A DNA stretch of 64,000 nt from DAOVGZ01 sp964477815 (GTDB lineage: Bacteria; Babelota; Babeliae; Babelales; Vermiphilaceae), in assembly GCA_964477815.1 (NCBI GenBank), contig CAYZEO010000001.1:46506-110505 (forward strand), read 5' to 3'. The position numbers and the translations under genes were made by a program. Shown one piece after another: positions 8,837 through 17,231 of the stretch. A model generated the notes under the pieces. That model did not search any database, was not told the DNA's origin, and worked only from the letters and a program-made list of their open reading frames with translations. Within the stretch, counting starts at the first letter, position 1. Each line of letters begins with the position of its first letter.

Positions 8837-8923
8837 CGGGGAAGTGTATACAGAAAGGAAGTTGTTCTTGCTGCTTCCTTTCGGACCTGACAAAGTAAAC
8901 AACTATTTCTTACTCACTTCCCC
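8837..8923 (-). ncRNA. ffs: SRP RNA (4.5S, small bacterial type)
   Basis: The complement contains the conserved SRP core GTCAGGTCCG-AAAGGAAGCAGC. It is closed by a long stem in which GGGGAAGTG pairs with CACTTCCCC (8915-8923 with 8838-8846). About 87 bases, it fits the Alu-less 4.5S type that binds Ffh. It lies directly upstream of dnaX, a common bacterial arrangement. Confidence 0.93.
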
Positions 8924-9032
8924 AAATTTATCGATCTTCTTTTTAGATCTTATTAAATCTTCTACAAAAGTTTTTTCAAAACCTTTTAAAGAAGTCTATT
9001 TCAAACTTTATTTTCCAATCAAAATTTTCTTT

Positions 9033-9108
9033 AATCCGTCTTCGCCTAACGGCTACGCCGGACTGAAGAAAGCTGGCCTGCCAGGCGTAGCTCCACAGGA
9101 GCGTAGAC
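9033..9108. repeat. tRNA-flanking palindromic repeat, copy 2
   Basis: This segment is nearly identical to 1411-1484 and occupies the same place, immediately 3' of an encoded tRNA CCA end. It includes CGTAGCTCCACAGGAGCGTAG, which recurs next to tRNA-Thr at 30063-30083. Confidence 0.7.
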
Positions 9109-9200
9109 TGGTGGAGAGAGAGGGATTCGAACCCTCGATGCCCCTTTCGAGACATACACGATTTCCAATCGTGCTCTTTCGACCACTCAGACACCTCTCC
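9109..9200 (-). tRNA. tRNA-Ser (GGA)
   Basis: The complement is a 92-base class II tRNA with a long variable arm. The acceptor is GGAGAGG/TCTCTCC with G-U closure, and the anticodon stem is CACGA/TCGTG around TTGGAAA. Anticodon GGA reads TCC (serine). CCA is encoded. Confidence 0.95.
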
Positions 9201-9224
9201 CAAATATTTCAATCTTATGTGCAA

Positions 9225-10205
9225 TTACTTTTCTGTACTTTTCTTGCCTTCAGAAACCTTTTCTTTCTTAGTAGAACTTGCACTGGTCTTTGCTGCGACT
9301 GGCTTTGTGGCAACAGACTTTTTAGTCACGCTAACACTCTTTTTTTTACTCGTCTTTTTTGCAGGGGCAGATGTCTTTTTCACTGCTGCACCAGAAGCAG
9401 CTTTTTTTGCTGCCGGTTTTTTTGCAACCTTTTTTTCACGAGCTGGATCTTTTTTCTCCCCCTCAGCCTTCACTTTTGCTCTTTTCGCTTCTTGCTCTTC
9501 TTTCTTTTTTTTCTCCAGAGCTTTGACTTCTTTTTGTCCCTTAACAACAGCGTCACTCAAGCGATCCATAACCAAGGTGATCACACGCGCAGAGTCATCA
9601 TTAATAGGAATAACATAGTCAACCATAGAAGGATCGCTGTTTGTATCAACAAGCGCAACAACAGGAACCCCAACTGTAACCGCCTCTCTGAGAGCCGCAC
9701 CCTCTTTGATAACATCTACTAAAACAATTGCACCGATTGGCCAAGTTAGGTTTCTGATACCACCAATATTCTTTTTCAACCTATCGACCATCTTGCTAAA
9801 CGTGTTGAGTTCTTTTTTTGTATAATAAGGATTGTCTTTGGACTTTTCTAAAATATCTTCGTAGTGCAAAAGTTTGGTCACAGATTTTCTCACCTGACTG
9901 AAGTTACTCAAGGTACCTCCAATCCAACGGTGATTTACATAAGGCATTTTAAGCTTTTCTGCTACGGCAAATATCGCATCTCGCGCAGGCTTTTTGGTTC
10001 CAACCCACAAGATTGTTTTTTTATCCGCCGCAATCGATTCTAAGAATTTCGCCGCAGACTCAATAAGCCTCGCGGTCTTGGAAACATCAAAGAGGTGAAC
10101 GTTGTTCTTAACTCCCCAAATATAACGTCCCATTTTAGGGTGAAGACGACGCTTGATGTGACCAAAGTGAGCACCAAGCCGTACAAGTTCTCTAAAATCT
10201 ATCAT
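9225..10205 (-). CDS. rpsB: Ribosomal protein uS2 with long basic tail
   Basis: uS2 is a 30S subunit protein. The first ~230 residues are a normal S2 core (ELVRLGAHFGHIKRRLHPKMGRYI, KKTILWVGTKKPA, NHRWIGGTLSNF, GIRNLTWP, PVVALVDTNSDPSMVDYVIPINDDS). The remaining ~95 residues are an Ala/Lys/Ser/Thr/Pro tail rich in KKPAAKK and KKTSAPAKK blocks, resembling eukaryotic histone H1-like or AlgP-like tails. The usual partner tsf is not adjacent; a tRNA lies downstream. Start ATG 10205 follows GAAAGG. Confidence 0.95.
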   Translation of the reverse strand: MIDFRELVRLGAHFGHIKRRLHPKMGRYIWGVKNNVHLFDVSKTARLIESAAKFLESIAADKKTILWVGTKKPARDAIFAVAEKLKMPYVNHRWIGGTLSNFSQVRKSVTKLLHYEDILEKSKDNPYYTKKELNTFSKMVDRLKKNIGGIRNLTWPIGAIVLVDVIKEGAALREAVTVGVPVVALVDTNSDPSMVDYVIPINDDSARVITLVMDRLSDAVVKGQKEVKALEKKKKEEQEAKRAKVKAEGEKKDPAREKKVAKKPAAKKAASGAAVKKTSAPAKKTSKKKSVSVTKKSVATKPVAAKTSASSTKKEKVSEGKKSTEK

Positions 10206-10275
10206 ATCAAACCTTTCAGGGTTATAACTTTTGCCTCCTGGGCCTGATCAGATCGACCGATCAGCAACCACCCTA
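10206..10275 (-). promoter_or_regulatory. Possible structured rpsB leader
   Basis: On the minus strand the leader contains CTGATC...GATCAG (about 10243-10264), able to form a stem upstream of GGAGG and the rpsB start region. This could be an S2 autoregulatory element, but I cannot match it to a known one. Confidence 0.25.
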
Positions 10276-10374
10276 ATGATAAGAGACAAGTGTTATCAAA
10301 ACAGTAATTTCAGTAAAAATATCACTCATAGCGAGTATAGCAAATACGAACGAAACTGCAATAAATAAGCCTTT

Positions 10375-11799
10375 TTATTCGTCGTCTTCTTCTGGCTTTT
10401 CATCAACAAGCCCGATCACCTCGTTATTTTTAATCGCTTTTTCATGCCGGAGTCCGAGCAAGAAGGCAACAAAGAACCACAGACCTATTACTACAGTGAA
10501 AACTCCCATCAAAATCGGATAGAAAAAAACACCCCCAAGTTTGTTGGCCGCAATCACAATACTTGAACCAGTCGATTTTGCAAATTTACCTCCAAAAGCA
10601 TCAATCCATGATTTTGACTTAAACTTGATCTCTTTCAGAGTCGGTATGTATAGCAGCTCCCTAACAGGGTAACTAAAGGCATAGTGAGTCGTTTTAGTCA
10701 TAATATATGCAAGCATTATCAAGAAAGCTTTGCTTGTTGAAAAAAATACAAGCGAACCGATAGCCATGAATGCAGGAATCATCAGCAAGCTAATTTTCAT
10801 ATTAAAACGCTTCAATATACGAGCTGTTCCAAACACGGAAAAAACAAATCCTACAGCCTGCATTATAAAAACCCACTTAAACAAGAAGGCTGAAACACCC
10901 GCAACAGAACCACCTGTTGTTTGAGCAACATGCAAACGAAGATAACTCAAAATAGCATTCAGCATCTCATAAAAGAAAATCATACAAAATATCCCTAGAA
11001 CATAAGGATATTTGAAAAACATTTTCAAGCCAGCAAAAATACCCGTACCTGAAGAACCCTCTTTGCTTCGCTTTTTTTCTACCTTATACGCAGCCTCATA
11101 GCCATGCAAAAGTCTTCCTTTGACCCTTCTCATGAGAAAAGCTATGGCAAGCGGTATCATAAGGAGAAAGAACGTAACAGCAACCAGAACAATCTGGTGT
11201 TTGACAATATCAGACACGCCCCCAATGATAGGAAATGCCGTGGAACCTAAAAGAATCCAAGCCATACCCGCACTAAACATTCCTCCAAGTTTAGACCCAC
11301 CGACCATCAGCCCATAATTTTTCTTTCCTTCATCCGGTGTCGTCACAGAACTTACAAAAGACCAAAAAACACTCAATACAAATGGAGAAAAACCTTCAAC
11401 AAGAAAATAAAAGATCCAACCAAAAAGTCGATATGGACTTTGATCGGTGTTGCCAATACCTATAGTCGGATGCGCTATAAAATAAACTAAAAGAGCCGAT
11501 GCCGCCGCAAAAAACAGGCTATAAAACACCAGCAATCGATATCTACGAATTCTGTCAACAAGCTTTGAATAAAATAGTATTGCAGGAACCAAAACCAAAA
11601 GAACGATAATTTTTGCCCATGGTATGTATTCCTTGCCCACAACGGCCATGAAAACAGAGTTTTTGAGATCCCTCAAAATAGTATAGGCAGCAATGATCAA
11701 AAAATAAACTGAAGAGAGAAGCAGTAATTTTAGTCTTCCTGCAGTCTCCTCTTTCCTATCTGAACCACCCCCAAAAATACGACCCAGCATCCCGCTCAT
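10375..11799 (-). CDS. ATP/ADP translocase-type nucleotide transporter (NTT/Tlc family), first
   Basis: Proteins of this family exchange ATP for ADP or import nucleotides in bacteria living inside eukaryotic cells and in plastids. The 474-residue product has about eleven to twelve membrane segments. It shows the family opening (ILRDLKNSVFMAVVGKEYIPWAKI) and the closing half with YPVRELLYIPTLKEIKFKSKSWIDAFGGKFAKSTGS. It ends in an acidic cytoplasmic tail. Substrate cannot be assigned from sequence alone. Start ATG 11799 follows AAAGG. A paralog lies immediately upstream, with a terminator between them. Confidence 0.9.
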   Translation of the reverse strand: MSGMLGRIFGGGSDRKEETAGRLKLLLLSSVYFLIIAAYTILRDLKNSVFMAVVGKEYIPWAKIIVLLVLVPAILFYSKLVDRIRRYRLLVFYSLFFAAASALLVYFIAHPTIGIGNTDQSPYRLFGWIFYFLVEGFSPFVLSVFWSFVSSVTTPDEGKKNYGLMVGGSKLGGMFSAGMAWILLGSTAFPIIGGVSDIVKHQIVLVAVTFFLLMIPLAIAFLMRRVKGRLLHGYEAAYKVEKKRSKEGSSGTGIFAGLKMFFKYPYVLGIFCMIFFYEMLNAILSYLRLHVAQTTGGSVAGVSAFLFKWVFIMQAVGFVFSVFGTARILKRFNMKISLLMIPAFMAIGSLVFFSTSKAFLIMLAYIMTKTTHYAFSYPVRELLYIPTLKEIKFKSKSWIDAFGGKFAKSTGSSIVIAANKLGGVFFYPILMGVFTVVIGLWFFVAFLLGLRHEKAIKNNEVIGLVDEKPEEDDE

Positions 11800-11867
11800 G
11801 AAGACCTTTCCCTAAAATTTGGTCAACCTCTCTCTTTTGCCATCCCTTTCACTTTAGTACTTCTCTT

Positions 11868-11914
11868 CTTTTAAAAATTCCCCCAAGCTTGGAAAACCAA
11901 TACTTGGGGGAAGC
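11868..11914 (-). terminator. Rho-independent terminator after second NTT gene
   Basis: On the minus strand CTTCCCCCAAG-type and CTTGGGGGAA arms (11903-11912 with 11878-11887) form a ten-pair stem around a short loop, followed by ATTTTTA. It lies about 50 bases past the stop codon at 11965, so the two transporter genes are probably separate units. Confidence 0.8.
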
Positions 11915-11964
11915 TTTTTACATCATCCACATGATTATTAAATCGCAATCTGTCTGTCGCGCTA

Positions 11965-13434
11965 TTAACATACTACCTTGTCCTCAGCAATAGCTTTGTT
12001 GTACACGCGAGCAGCATATATAGCAACGAGGAACCAAACACCGATAAGACCAAACGATACACCCGTGCTCAGCGTAATAAACAACGCAACACCAGCTTGC
12101 GCCCCCATCGAACTTTTGAGAAACCCTCTAAACAAATTGATAATCGAGCCCATAGCCTTGGATCCTCGAGAGCCAAACATCTCGATCCACGCCTGCGCCT
12201 TGTACTTGGTATCTTTTGTTGTTGGAATGTAAAGCTGTTTAATTGTTGGCTGGTTCAACGCATAGTTGATAGCTTTTGAGAACACCATAATCCAGAAAGC
12301 TGCGGTCAATGTCGGACTAATACGTAGAGTAAGAACTGCAATTCCAACTAAGGCTGGAAGTAAAAGAAGCGATACTGCCGTTCCAAGCTTTCTGTGAATG
12401 TTGTTGATACCAAACAATACACACAACGTTGCAACAATACCGGTCCAAACACCATAGTCTGCCAAATAACCTGAAAGATTTTTTTCAAACAAACCAGCAG
12501 GAGATACTGATCTGAAGTGATCTGCCGCAGATGACTTGAAAAAGAAATCGAGAATGGTTACGACAATTTCGTAAAAAATAATGATACCGGTAATCGCCAA
12601 TAAATACCCATGTTTAAACAAGAGCTTGAGGCCATCCAGGAATCCTGGTTCTTCCTCTTTTTTCTCTTTTTTCTTCTCCACTTCTTTTGCCTGATATCCC
12701 TTCATTTGCGAAGTAGGCGTTGTCTTTACAAAAACCCACATCAAAAATCCGGTCACGAACATGAGAACTGCTATGATCGCCATAACAGGGGCACTACTTG
12801 AAAAACCTAAACGATCTGCCCTCATAACCAGAGGGCCAATGAGGTTACCTGCTTGACCAAAAAGATAGATCAACGGGAAACCACGCTTTGCAGAGATAGG
12901 CATGGTAATATCTGTTGTAAACGCCCAGAACAACGCAACAACCAGAGAACCAAAGCTTTCAATGTATACATACCACAACCAGCCAATAACGTTATAGACT
13001 GATGGCACAACGGTAGTCAAATCGACAAAGAAGGAGAACAATAGAGAAAATATAAGAGCAACACATCCGTAAATGCTCAAAAGCACATAAAAAACTTTGT
13101 TTCTTGGGAAGATATCAACCAACTTGCTATACAAAATAACAAGAGGCGTAATAATGAACGGAGATAATATCTTCGCAAGCGGCTGATAATCAACACCAAC
13201 AACACTTGCAAATACGCCGTCCTTCATCGGACGCAAACCCCAATAAACGCATATAACGAAAAAGAAAACGACTGCGAGCTTGGCAAACTTTTTAAGTTCT
13301 GCTCGATCATCAAATTTTCCCCAAATCTTATATGTGATAAATGAAAAGAAATTTGTGCCGACAAGAAAATCGACAAATAAAACACCAAAAACAAGCGCTC
13401 CTATTGTGAGCAGCATGTTAACAAAGGAGTACAT
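11965..13434 (-). CDS. ATP/ADP translocase-type nucleotide transporter (NTT/Tlc family), second
   Basis: This 489-residue membrane protein is paralogous to the neighbour downstream. It shares the family motif (YWGLRPMKDGVFASVVGVDYQPLAKI, and later NQPTIKQLYIPTTKDTKYKAQAWIEMFGSRGSKAMGS). It has about twelve membrane segments with a lysine/glutamate-rich cytoplasmic loop near residue 245. RPMKD replaces the ILRDLKN of the paralog, so the two may differ in substrate, for example ATP/ADP exchange against general nucleotide uptake. Start ATG 13434 follows GAAAGGG. Confidence 0.9.
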   Translation of the reverse strand: MYSFVNMLLTIGALVFGVLFVDFLVGTNFFSFITYKIWGKFDDRAELKKFAKLAVVFFFVICVYWGLRPMKDGVFASVVGVDYQPLAKILSPFIITPLVILYSKLVDIFPRNKVFYVLLSIYGCVALIFSLLFSFFVDLTTVVPSVYNVIGWLWYVYIESFGSLVVALFWAFTTDITMPISAKRGFPLIYLFGQAGNLIGPLVMRADRLGFSSSAPVMAIIAVLMFVTGFLMWVFVKTTPTSQMKGYQAKEVEKKKEKKEEEPGFLDGLKLLFKHGYLLAITGIIIFYEIVVTILDFFFKSSAADHFRSVSPAGLFEKNLSGYLADYGVWTGIVATLCVLFGINNIHRKLGTAVSLLLLPALVGIAVLTLRISPTLTAAFWIMVFSKAINYALNQPTIKQLYIPTTKDTKYKAQAWIEMFGSRGSKAMGSIINLFRGFLKSSMGAQAGVALFITLSTGVSFGLIGVWFLVAIYAARVYNKAIAEDKVVC

Positions 13435-13969
13435 TCATGAACCCTTTCAAAAGATGGAAACTATAACGAACAGTAAATTTCAGTGAGATCTTTGTACGCA
13501 TGAATATCGTAACAAAAGATTCATAATCTGTAAAAATAAAACAAAAACCCAGTAATAAATCGGGCTTCTTTAACCACCATTCTTGATCCTAACAGTCAAG
13601 TCATGCCCCCTCCTCACGTAGCAACACACTATGCGCCTCTTTACAACTCAATGAACACAAAACATCCCATATGGCCTGTATATCGGCATACCCGCAATCC
13701 ATACAAGGCCTAACAAGAACTTCAATGGCAAATAGCAAACTATTAGAGTATACTATTACAGGACCCAAGGAACCTGAAAAGCAATATTTTATAACAAAAA
13801 TTATCCAGAATGGCCCCAAAAGGGGCCGAGGTTACCCTCATCACAACAAAAACTACCCTTATGAACTCAACAACCCAAATAAACTTGCAAAAATCTACCC
13901 AAAAAATAGACTATATATAGTAACTCAAAGCCCTTATTTTTCAAATAGAAAAGAAAAAAGAAGCAAATA
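13435..13969. other. Divergent intergenic region between NTT and lon
   Basis: About 535 bases separate the divergent NTT and lon starts, so promoters for both must lie here. I see a possible TATACT at 13749-13754 for lon and a perfect GGCCCC-AAAA-GGGGCC palindrome at 13812-13827. Two short reading frames cross the region (minus 13601-13819, plus 13671-13970) but look non-coding. Confidence 0.5.
13812..13827. promoter_or_regulatory. Perfect palindrome upstream of lon
   Basis: GGCCCC, AAAA, GGGGCC forms a perfect six-pair GC stem in an otherwise AT-rich leader, 143 bases before the lon start. It could be an operator or an RNA hairpin. There is no T tract behind it, so a terminator is unlikely. 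Confidence 0.35.
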
Positions 13970-16387
13970 ATGGAAATAGAAAAAAACATTGAGCCTTCCG
14001 CTCAAATAAATATATCTGAAGAGACGCTAGCCCTCCTTCCTCTGAAGAACGTTGTAATGCTACCCAAAAGTATCATTCCAATCATTGTAGGAAGACGTGC
14101 TTCAATAAAAGCGGTTGAATATGCTCTAAAAAAGAATAAAACCATCTTCATCACTTCACAAAAATATTTTAAAACTGAGCAGCCGAAGCCTTCAGACGTA
14201 TTTTCCTATGGGACAAAATCAACCATTTTGCAAGTCATGCGAATGCCCAACGGAGCTCTGAAAATTTTAGCTGAAGGAATCTCACGAGCAAAAATAGTAT
14301 ATGCAGAGTCAACTGATGGTTTCATAAACGTTCGTTACGAAACCCTTCCCACCACGAATATAGCAAATACAGTTGAAATCGAAGCTCTTTGGAGACAATT
14401 GCGAACACTGTACAATACCTATGCAAAACTCAATGAAAAAGCTCCGATCAATCTTCTTTCAGCAACAAAAAATATTGCTGACATAGATTACACAACCGAT
14501 ACAATTGCTGTTCACGTTAATCTATCAATTCACGAACGACAAGAAATACTAGAGACAGCTGATTTGCCGAAACGAATGCTCATCATCTGTAGACATTTAA
14601 AAAGGGAAATAGAGATTCTTCAAACGGAACAGAAAATTCGCGGAAGAATTCAAACACAAGTTGAAAAAAATCAGCGTGAATATTATCTGACTGAACAGAT
14701 GAAGGCTATACAAAAGGAACTTGGCCGAGAAGATCACGCATCAGAACTTGATCAAATCAGAAAGAAAGCCAAAAATCTAGGACTTTCTCAAGAAGCTGCA
14801 GCAAAAGTTGAAAAGGAGCTCAAACGATTGGAGCAGATGCCTCCACTTTCAGCAGAAGCGGTTGTGAGTCGACACTATGTTGATTGGATGATATCGTTGC
14901 CGTGGAAAAAGATGAGCAAAGATAAAATCGGTCTTTCACAAGCTGAAAAAATACTAAATCAGCAACACTTTGGTCTCAAGAAAGCAAAAGAACGCATCAT
15001 TGAATTTTTAGCCGCAAAAAAATATTCCAAGACAATGGAGCGTTCGCCGATCATCTGTCTTGTTGGACCTCCAGGTGTTGGTAAAACGTCGCTTGCACAA
15101 TCAATAGCTCAAAGCATGGGTCGAAAGTTTGTTCGCATATCCTTGGGGGGTGTGAAAGACGAAGCAGAAATTAGAGGACACAGACGAACTTACATTGGGG
15201 CTTTGCCAGGAAAAATTGTCCAAAGTATGAAAAAAGCTGGTGTTAAAAATCCAGTTATACTCCTTGATGAAATCGATAAAATATCACAGGACATTCATGG
15301 AGATCCTGCTTCTGCGTTGCTAGAAGTTTTAGATCCGGAACAAAACAACAGCTTTGTCGATCACTTTCTCGATGTTGAATACGACCTTTCTAAAGTAATG
15401 TTTATTGCTACGGCTAACGTTCTTGAGGGAATACCGTACCCTCTTTTTGATCGAATGGAGATTGTAAATCTTGATGGGTACACTAGTGATGAAAAAATTG
15501 AAATTGCTAAAAAATTTCTGATTCCAAAAAACCTAAAAGAATACAACCTTACAACAAAAGAATTTAAAATCTCTCGAGCCCAACTGCGCAACGTCACAGA
15601 TAATTACACCAGAGAATCGGGGGTCAGACAGCTTGAACGTACAATCACAAAGCTAATGCGAAAAACAATTCAAAAAATCTTAAAAAATACTTCTATTAAA
15701 TCTGTCACTATAACAGACAAGCTCGTCAAAGAATGGCTCGGCAACCCAACCTTTAGAAAGACAAGTCTTAACAAACAAGAAAAAAAGATTGGCATTGCAA
15801 CCGGTCTAGCTTGGACAGAAGTTGGTGGCGACGTCCTTGAAATTGAAACCTCTGCCATATCTGGCAAGGGTGGACTTACCATGACAGGACAACTTGGAGA
15901 TGTGATGCAAGAATCTGCACAAGCAGCATTGAGTTACATTCGAGCTCGCTCTTGTGCACTTGGATTGAAAAGTTCGTTTTACACGTCAAAAGATCTTCAT
16001 ATTCACATGCCTGAAGGAGCAACTCCTAAAGACGGCCCTTCAGCAGGAATTTCTATGTGCGCAGCTCTGATTTCTGCCCTTACTAAAAAGCCGCTTATTC
16101 CCAATTGTGCAATGACAGGAGAAATCACACTTCAAGGTCGAGTACTTGCAATCGGTGGATTAAAAGAAAAATTGCTTGCAGCAAAACAACACGAAATTTC
16201 AACCGTTGTTGTTCCTCAGGAAAACTACGATGATGCTCAGGAAATACTCAAAGACACAGATCTTGGAAACCTGAAGCTTGCCTTTGCAAACAATATGGAT
16301 GAAGTTCTTGACGCAGTTTTCGGTAAAAAAGCATTTGATAAAAAAAGGTCTGCTAAAAGAAAAACAACAAAGCGACGATCAACTTAA
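13970..16387 (+). CDS. lon: ATP-dependent protease Lon (LonA)
   Basis: Lon degrades misfolded and regulatory proteins in the cytoplasm. The 805-residue protein has the LAN substrate domain from LPLKNVVMLPKSIIPI onward, a coiled-coil linker, an AAA+ module with GPPGVGKTS near residue 365 and ILLDEIDK, and a C-terminal protease domain. The protease domain carries the catalytic serine in KDGPSAG (~690) and lysine in GLKEKLLAA (~732). A basic tail (KKRSAKRKTTKRRS) ends the protein. Start ATG 13970 follows AAGAAG. Length is normal for the family. A CTAGCAT/ATGCTAG stem-loop lies 60-90 bases beyond the stop codon. Confidence 0.96.
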   Translation: MEIEKNIEPSAQINISEETLALLPLKNVVMLPKSIIPIIVGRRASIKAVEYALKKNKTIFITSQKYFKTEQPKPSDVFSYGTKSTILQVMRMPNGALKILAEGISRAKIVYAESTDGFINVRYETLPTTNIANTVEIEALWRQLRTLYNTYAKLNEKAPINLLSATKNIADIDYTTDTIAVHVNLSIHERQEILETADLPKRMLIICRHLKREIEILQTEQKIRGRIQTQVEKNQREYYLTEQMKAIQKELGREDHASELDQIRKKAKNLGLSQEAAAKVEKELKRLEQMPPLSAEAVVSRHYVDWMISLPWKKMSKDKIGLSQAEKILNQQHFGLKKAKERIIEFLAAKKYSKTMERSPIICLVGPPGVGKTSLAQSIAQSMGRKFVRISLGGVKDEAEIRGHRRTYIGALPGKIVQSMKKAGVKNPVILLDEIDKISQDIHGDPASALLEVLDPEQNNSFVDHFLDVEYDLSKVMFIATANVLEGIPYPLFDRMEIVNLDGYTSDEKIEIAKKFLIPKNLKEYNLTTKEFKISRAQLRNVTDNYTRESGVRQLERTITKLMRKTIQKILKNTSIKSVTITDKLVKEWLGNPTFRKTSLNKQEKKIGIATGLAWTEVGGDVLEIETSAISGKGGLTMTGQLGDVMQESAQAALSYIRARSCALGLKSSFYTSKDLHIHMPEGATPKDGPSAGISMCAALISALTKKPLIPNCAMTGEITLQGRVLAIGGLKEKLLAAKQHEISTVVVPQENYDDAQEILKDTDLGNLKLAFANNMDEVLDAVFGKKAFDKKRSAKRKTTKRRST

Positions 16388-16445
16388 TAATTCGACTCAA
16401 TAAACAGCAGACAGCCAGTAAAAAACACACTCTTCACATAAAAAA

Positions 16446-16475
16446 TCTAGCATCCGGTTTTAAGATAATGCTAGA
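16446..16475 (+). terminator. Possible hairpin downstream of lon
   Basis: TCTAGCAT (16446-16453) pairs with ATGCTAGA (16468-16475) around a 14-base loop. No T tract follows directly, so termination is uncertain. Confidence 0.3.
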
Positions 16476-16621
16476 CAGTAACTGGTACCTATAAAAAAAA
16501 TCAAAGGGAAAAAATAAAAAACCTTGAAATACGTTCTTCCGTGTTCATACCATAGACAAGAGAACGATTTTGAGTAAAAAAAGTAATAAAAACCTCTTTC
16601 TTACAAAAAAGGAGAAGATAG

Positions 16622-17179
16622 ATGAAGAAGCAGATATTGGCGCTGTTATGCGTAACTGCTATTCTTGTTGCCCCCGCCTGTAAAAAACCTGAACCCAGAT
16701 CAAAACCGATAAAGAAAACAACCAGAAAAATCAAAAAACAGATGCCCGCAAAAGAAAATTTTACAAAAATTGAAACCAAAAACAAAGTAAAAGAATATAC
16801 AAAATACAAACGATACAGACAAAAAAAGAAACATAAAACCAACAAAATGATGGAAAAAGCGTCTAAGAAAAAACACAAAAAAATGCACAAAAAGCGCAAA
16901 AAAAACAAGAAGATGAAACGCAAGAAAAAGAAAAATAAGAAAGTCAAAAAGAAAAAGCACAAGAAAAAGAAAATCAAAAAGAAAAAGCGCAAGAAAAAGA
17001 AAATCAAAAAGAAAAAGCGCAAGAAAAAGAAAGTCAAAAAGAAAAAGCGCAAGAAAAAGAAAGTCAAAAAGAAAAGGCGCAAGAAAAAGAAAGTCAAAAA
17101 GAAAAGGCACAAGAAAAAGAAATACAAAAAAAACAAGAAGATGTCAGACGACATGATAATGGCGGAAGAAATATACTAA
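16622..17179 (+). CDS. Exported lysine-repeat protein, possible lipoprotein
   Basis: This 185-residue protein starts with MKKQILALLCVTAILVAPAC, a signal sequence with a cysteine that could be lipid-modified (the -3 residue is not canonical). From about residue 75 it is almost entirely Lys/Arg/His. Bases 16951-17130 are six tandem 30-base units coding ten residues each (KKHKKKKIKK, KKRKKKKVKK, KRRKKKKVKK). It ends with an acidic MSDDMIMAEEIY. The repeat could bind DNA, RNA, lipopolysaccharide or another polyanion outside the membrane. A strong AAGGAG site precedes ATG 16622. The opposite strand is open too, but only as Phe/Leu-rich shadow. Confidence 0.7.
   Translation: MKKQILALLCVTAILVAPACKKPEPRSKPIKKTTRKIKKQMPAKENFTKIETKNKVKEYTKYKRYRQKKKHKTNKMMEKASKKKHKKMHKKRKKNKKMKRKKKKNKKVKKKKHKKKKIKKKKRKKKKIKKKKRKKKKVKKKKRKKKKVKKKRRKKKKVKKKRHKKKKYKKNKKMSDDMIMAEEIY
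16951..17130 (+). repeat. Six 30-base tandem repeats inside the lysine-rich gene
   Basis: Six units of 30 bases, each of the form GAAAAAGCGCAAGAAAAAG plus 11 more bases, differ by one to three substitutions. The unit before 16951 is degenerate. The unit length is a multiple of three, so copy-number change would keep the frame. Confidence 0.9.
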
Positions 17180-17189
17180 CTTTTAGAAA

Positions 17190-17231
17190 ATAAAAAAAGA
17201 GCGTTAGATACCAAAATATCTACGCTCTTTT
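17190..17231. terminator. Bidirectional terminator shared with end of cmk
   Basis: AGAGCG-T-TAGATA (17198-17210) pairs with TATCTA-CGCTCT (17217-17228). It has an A run on the left and a T run on the right, so it can stop transcription both ways. The last codons and stop of cmk are inside the right arm. Confidence 0.85.

Noticed and set aside
8844..9722. Long plus-strand frames over the SRP RNA, tRNA-Ser and rpsB
   Set aside because: They run across confirmed RNA genes and opposite rpsB, and have no start signals.
13601..13819. A 72-codon minus-strand frame in the NTT-lon intergenic region
   Set aside because: Composition is plausible, but there is no promoter or ribosome site and no recognisable family, and it overlaps a likely regulatory region. 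Left out as unsupported.
13671..13970. A 99-codon plus-strand frame ending at the lon start
   Set aside because: Composition is low-complexity and polar, with no ribosome site, and it lies in the divergent promoter region with a palindrome inside. Probably chance.
16951..17130. Tandem 30-base units considered as a CRISPR-like array
   Set aside because: Units are contiguous with no spacers, and lie inside a coding frame.
16501..17154. Phe/Leu-rich minus-strand frame opposite the lysine-repeat gene
   Set aside because: It is the complement of AAA/AAG codons, which read as TTT/CTT. The plus strand has the signal peptide and ribosome site.
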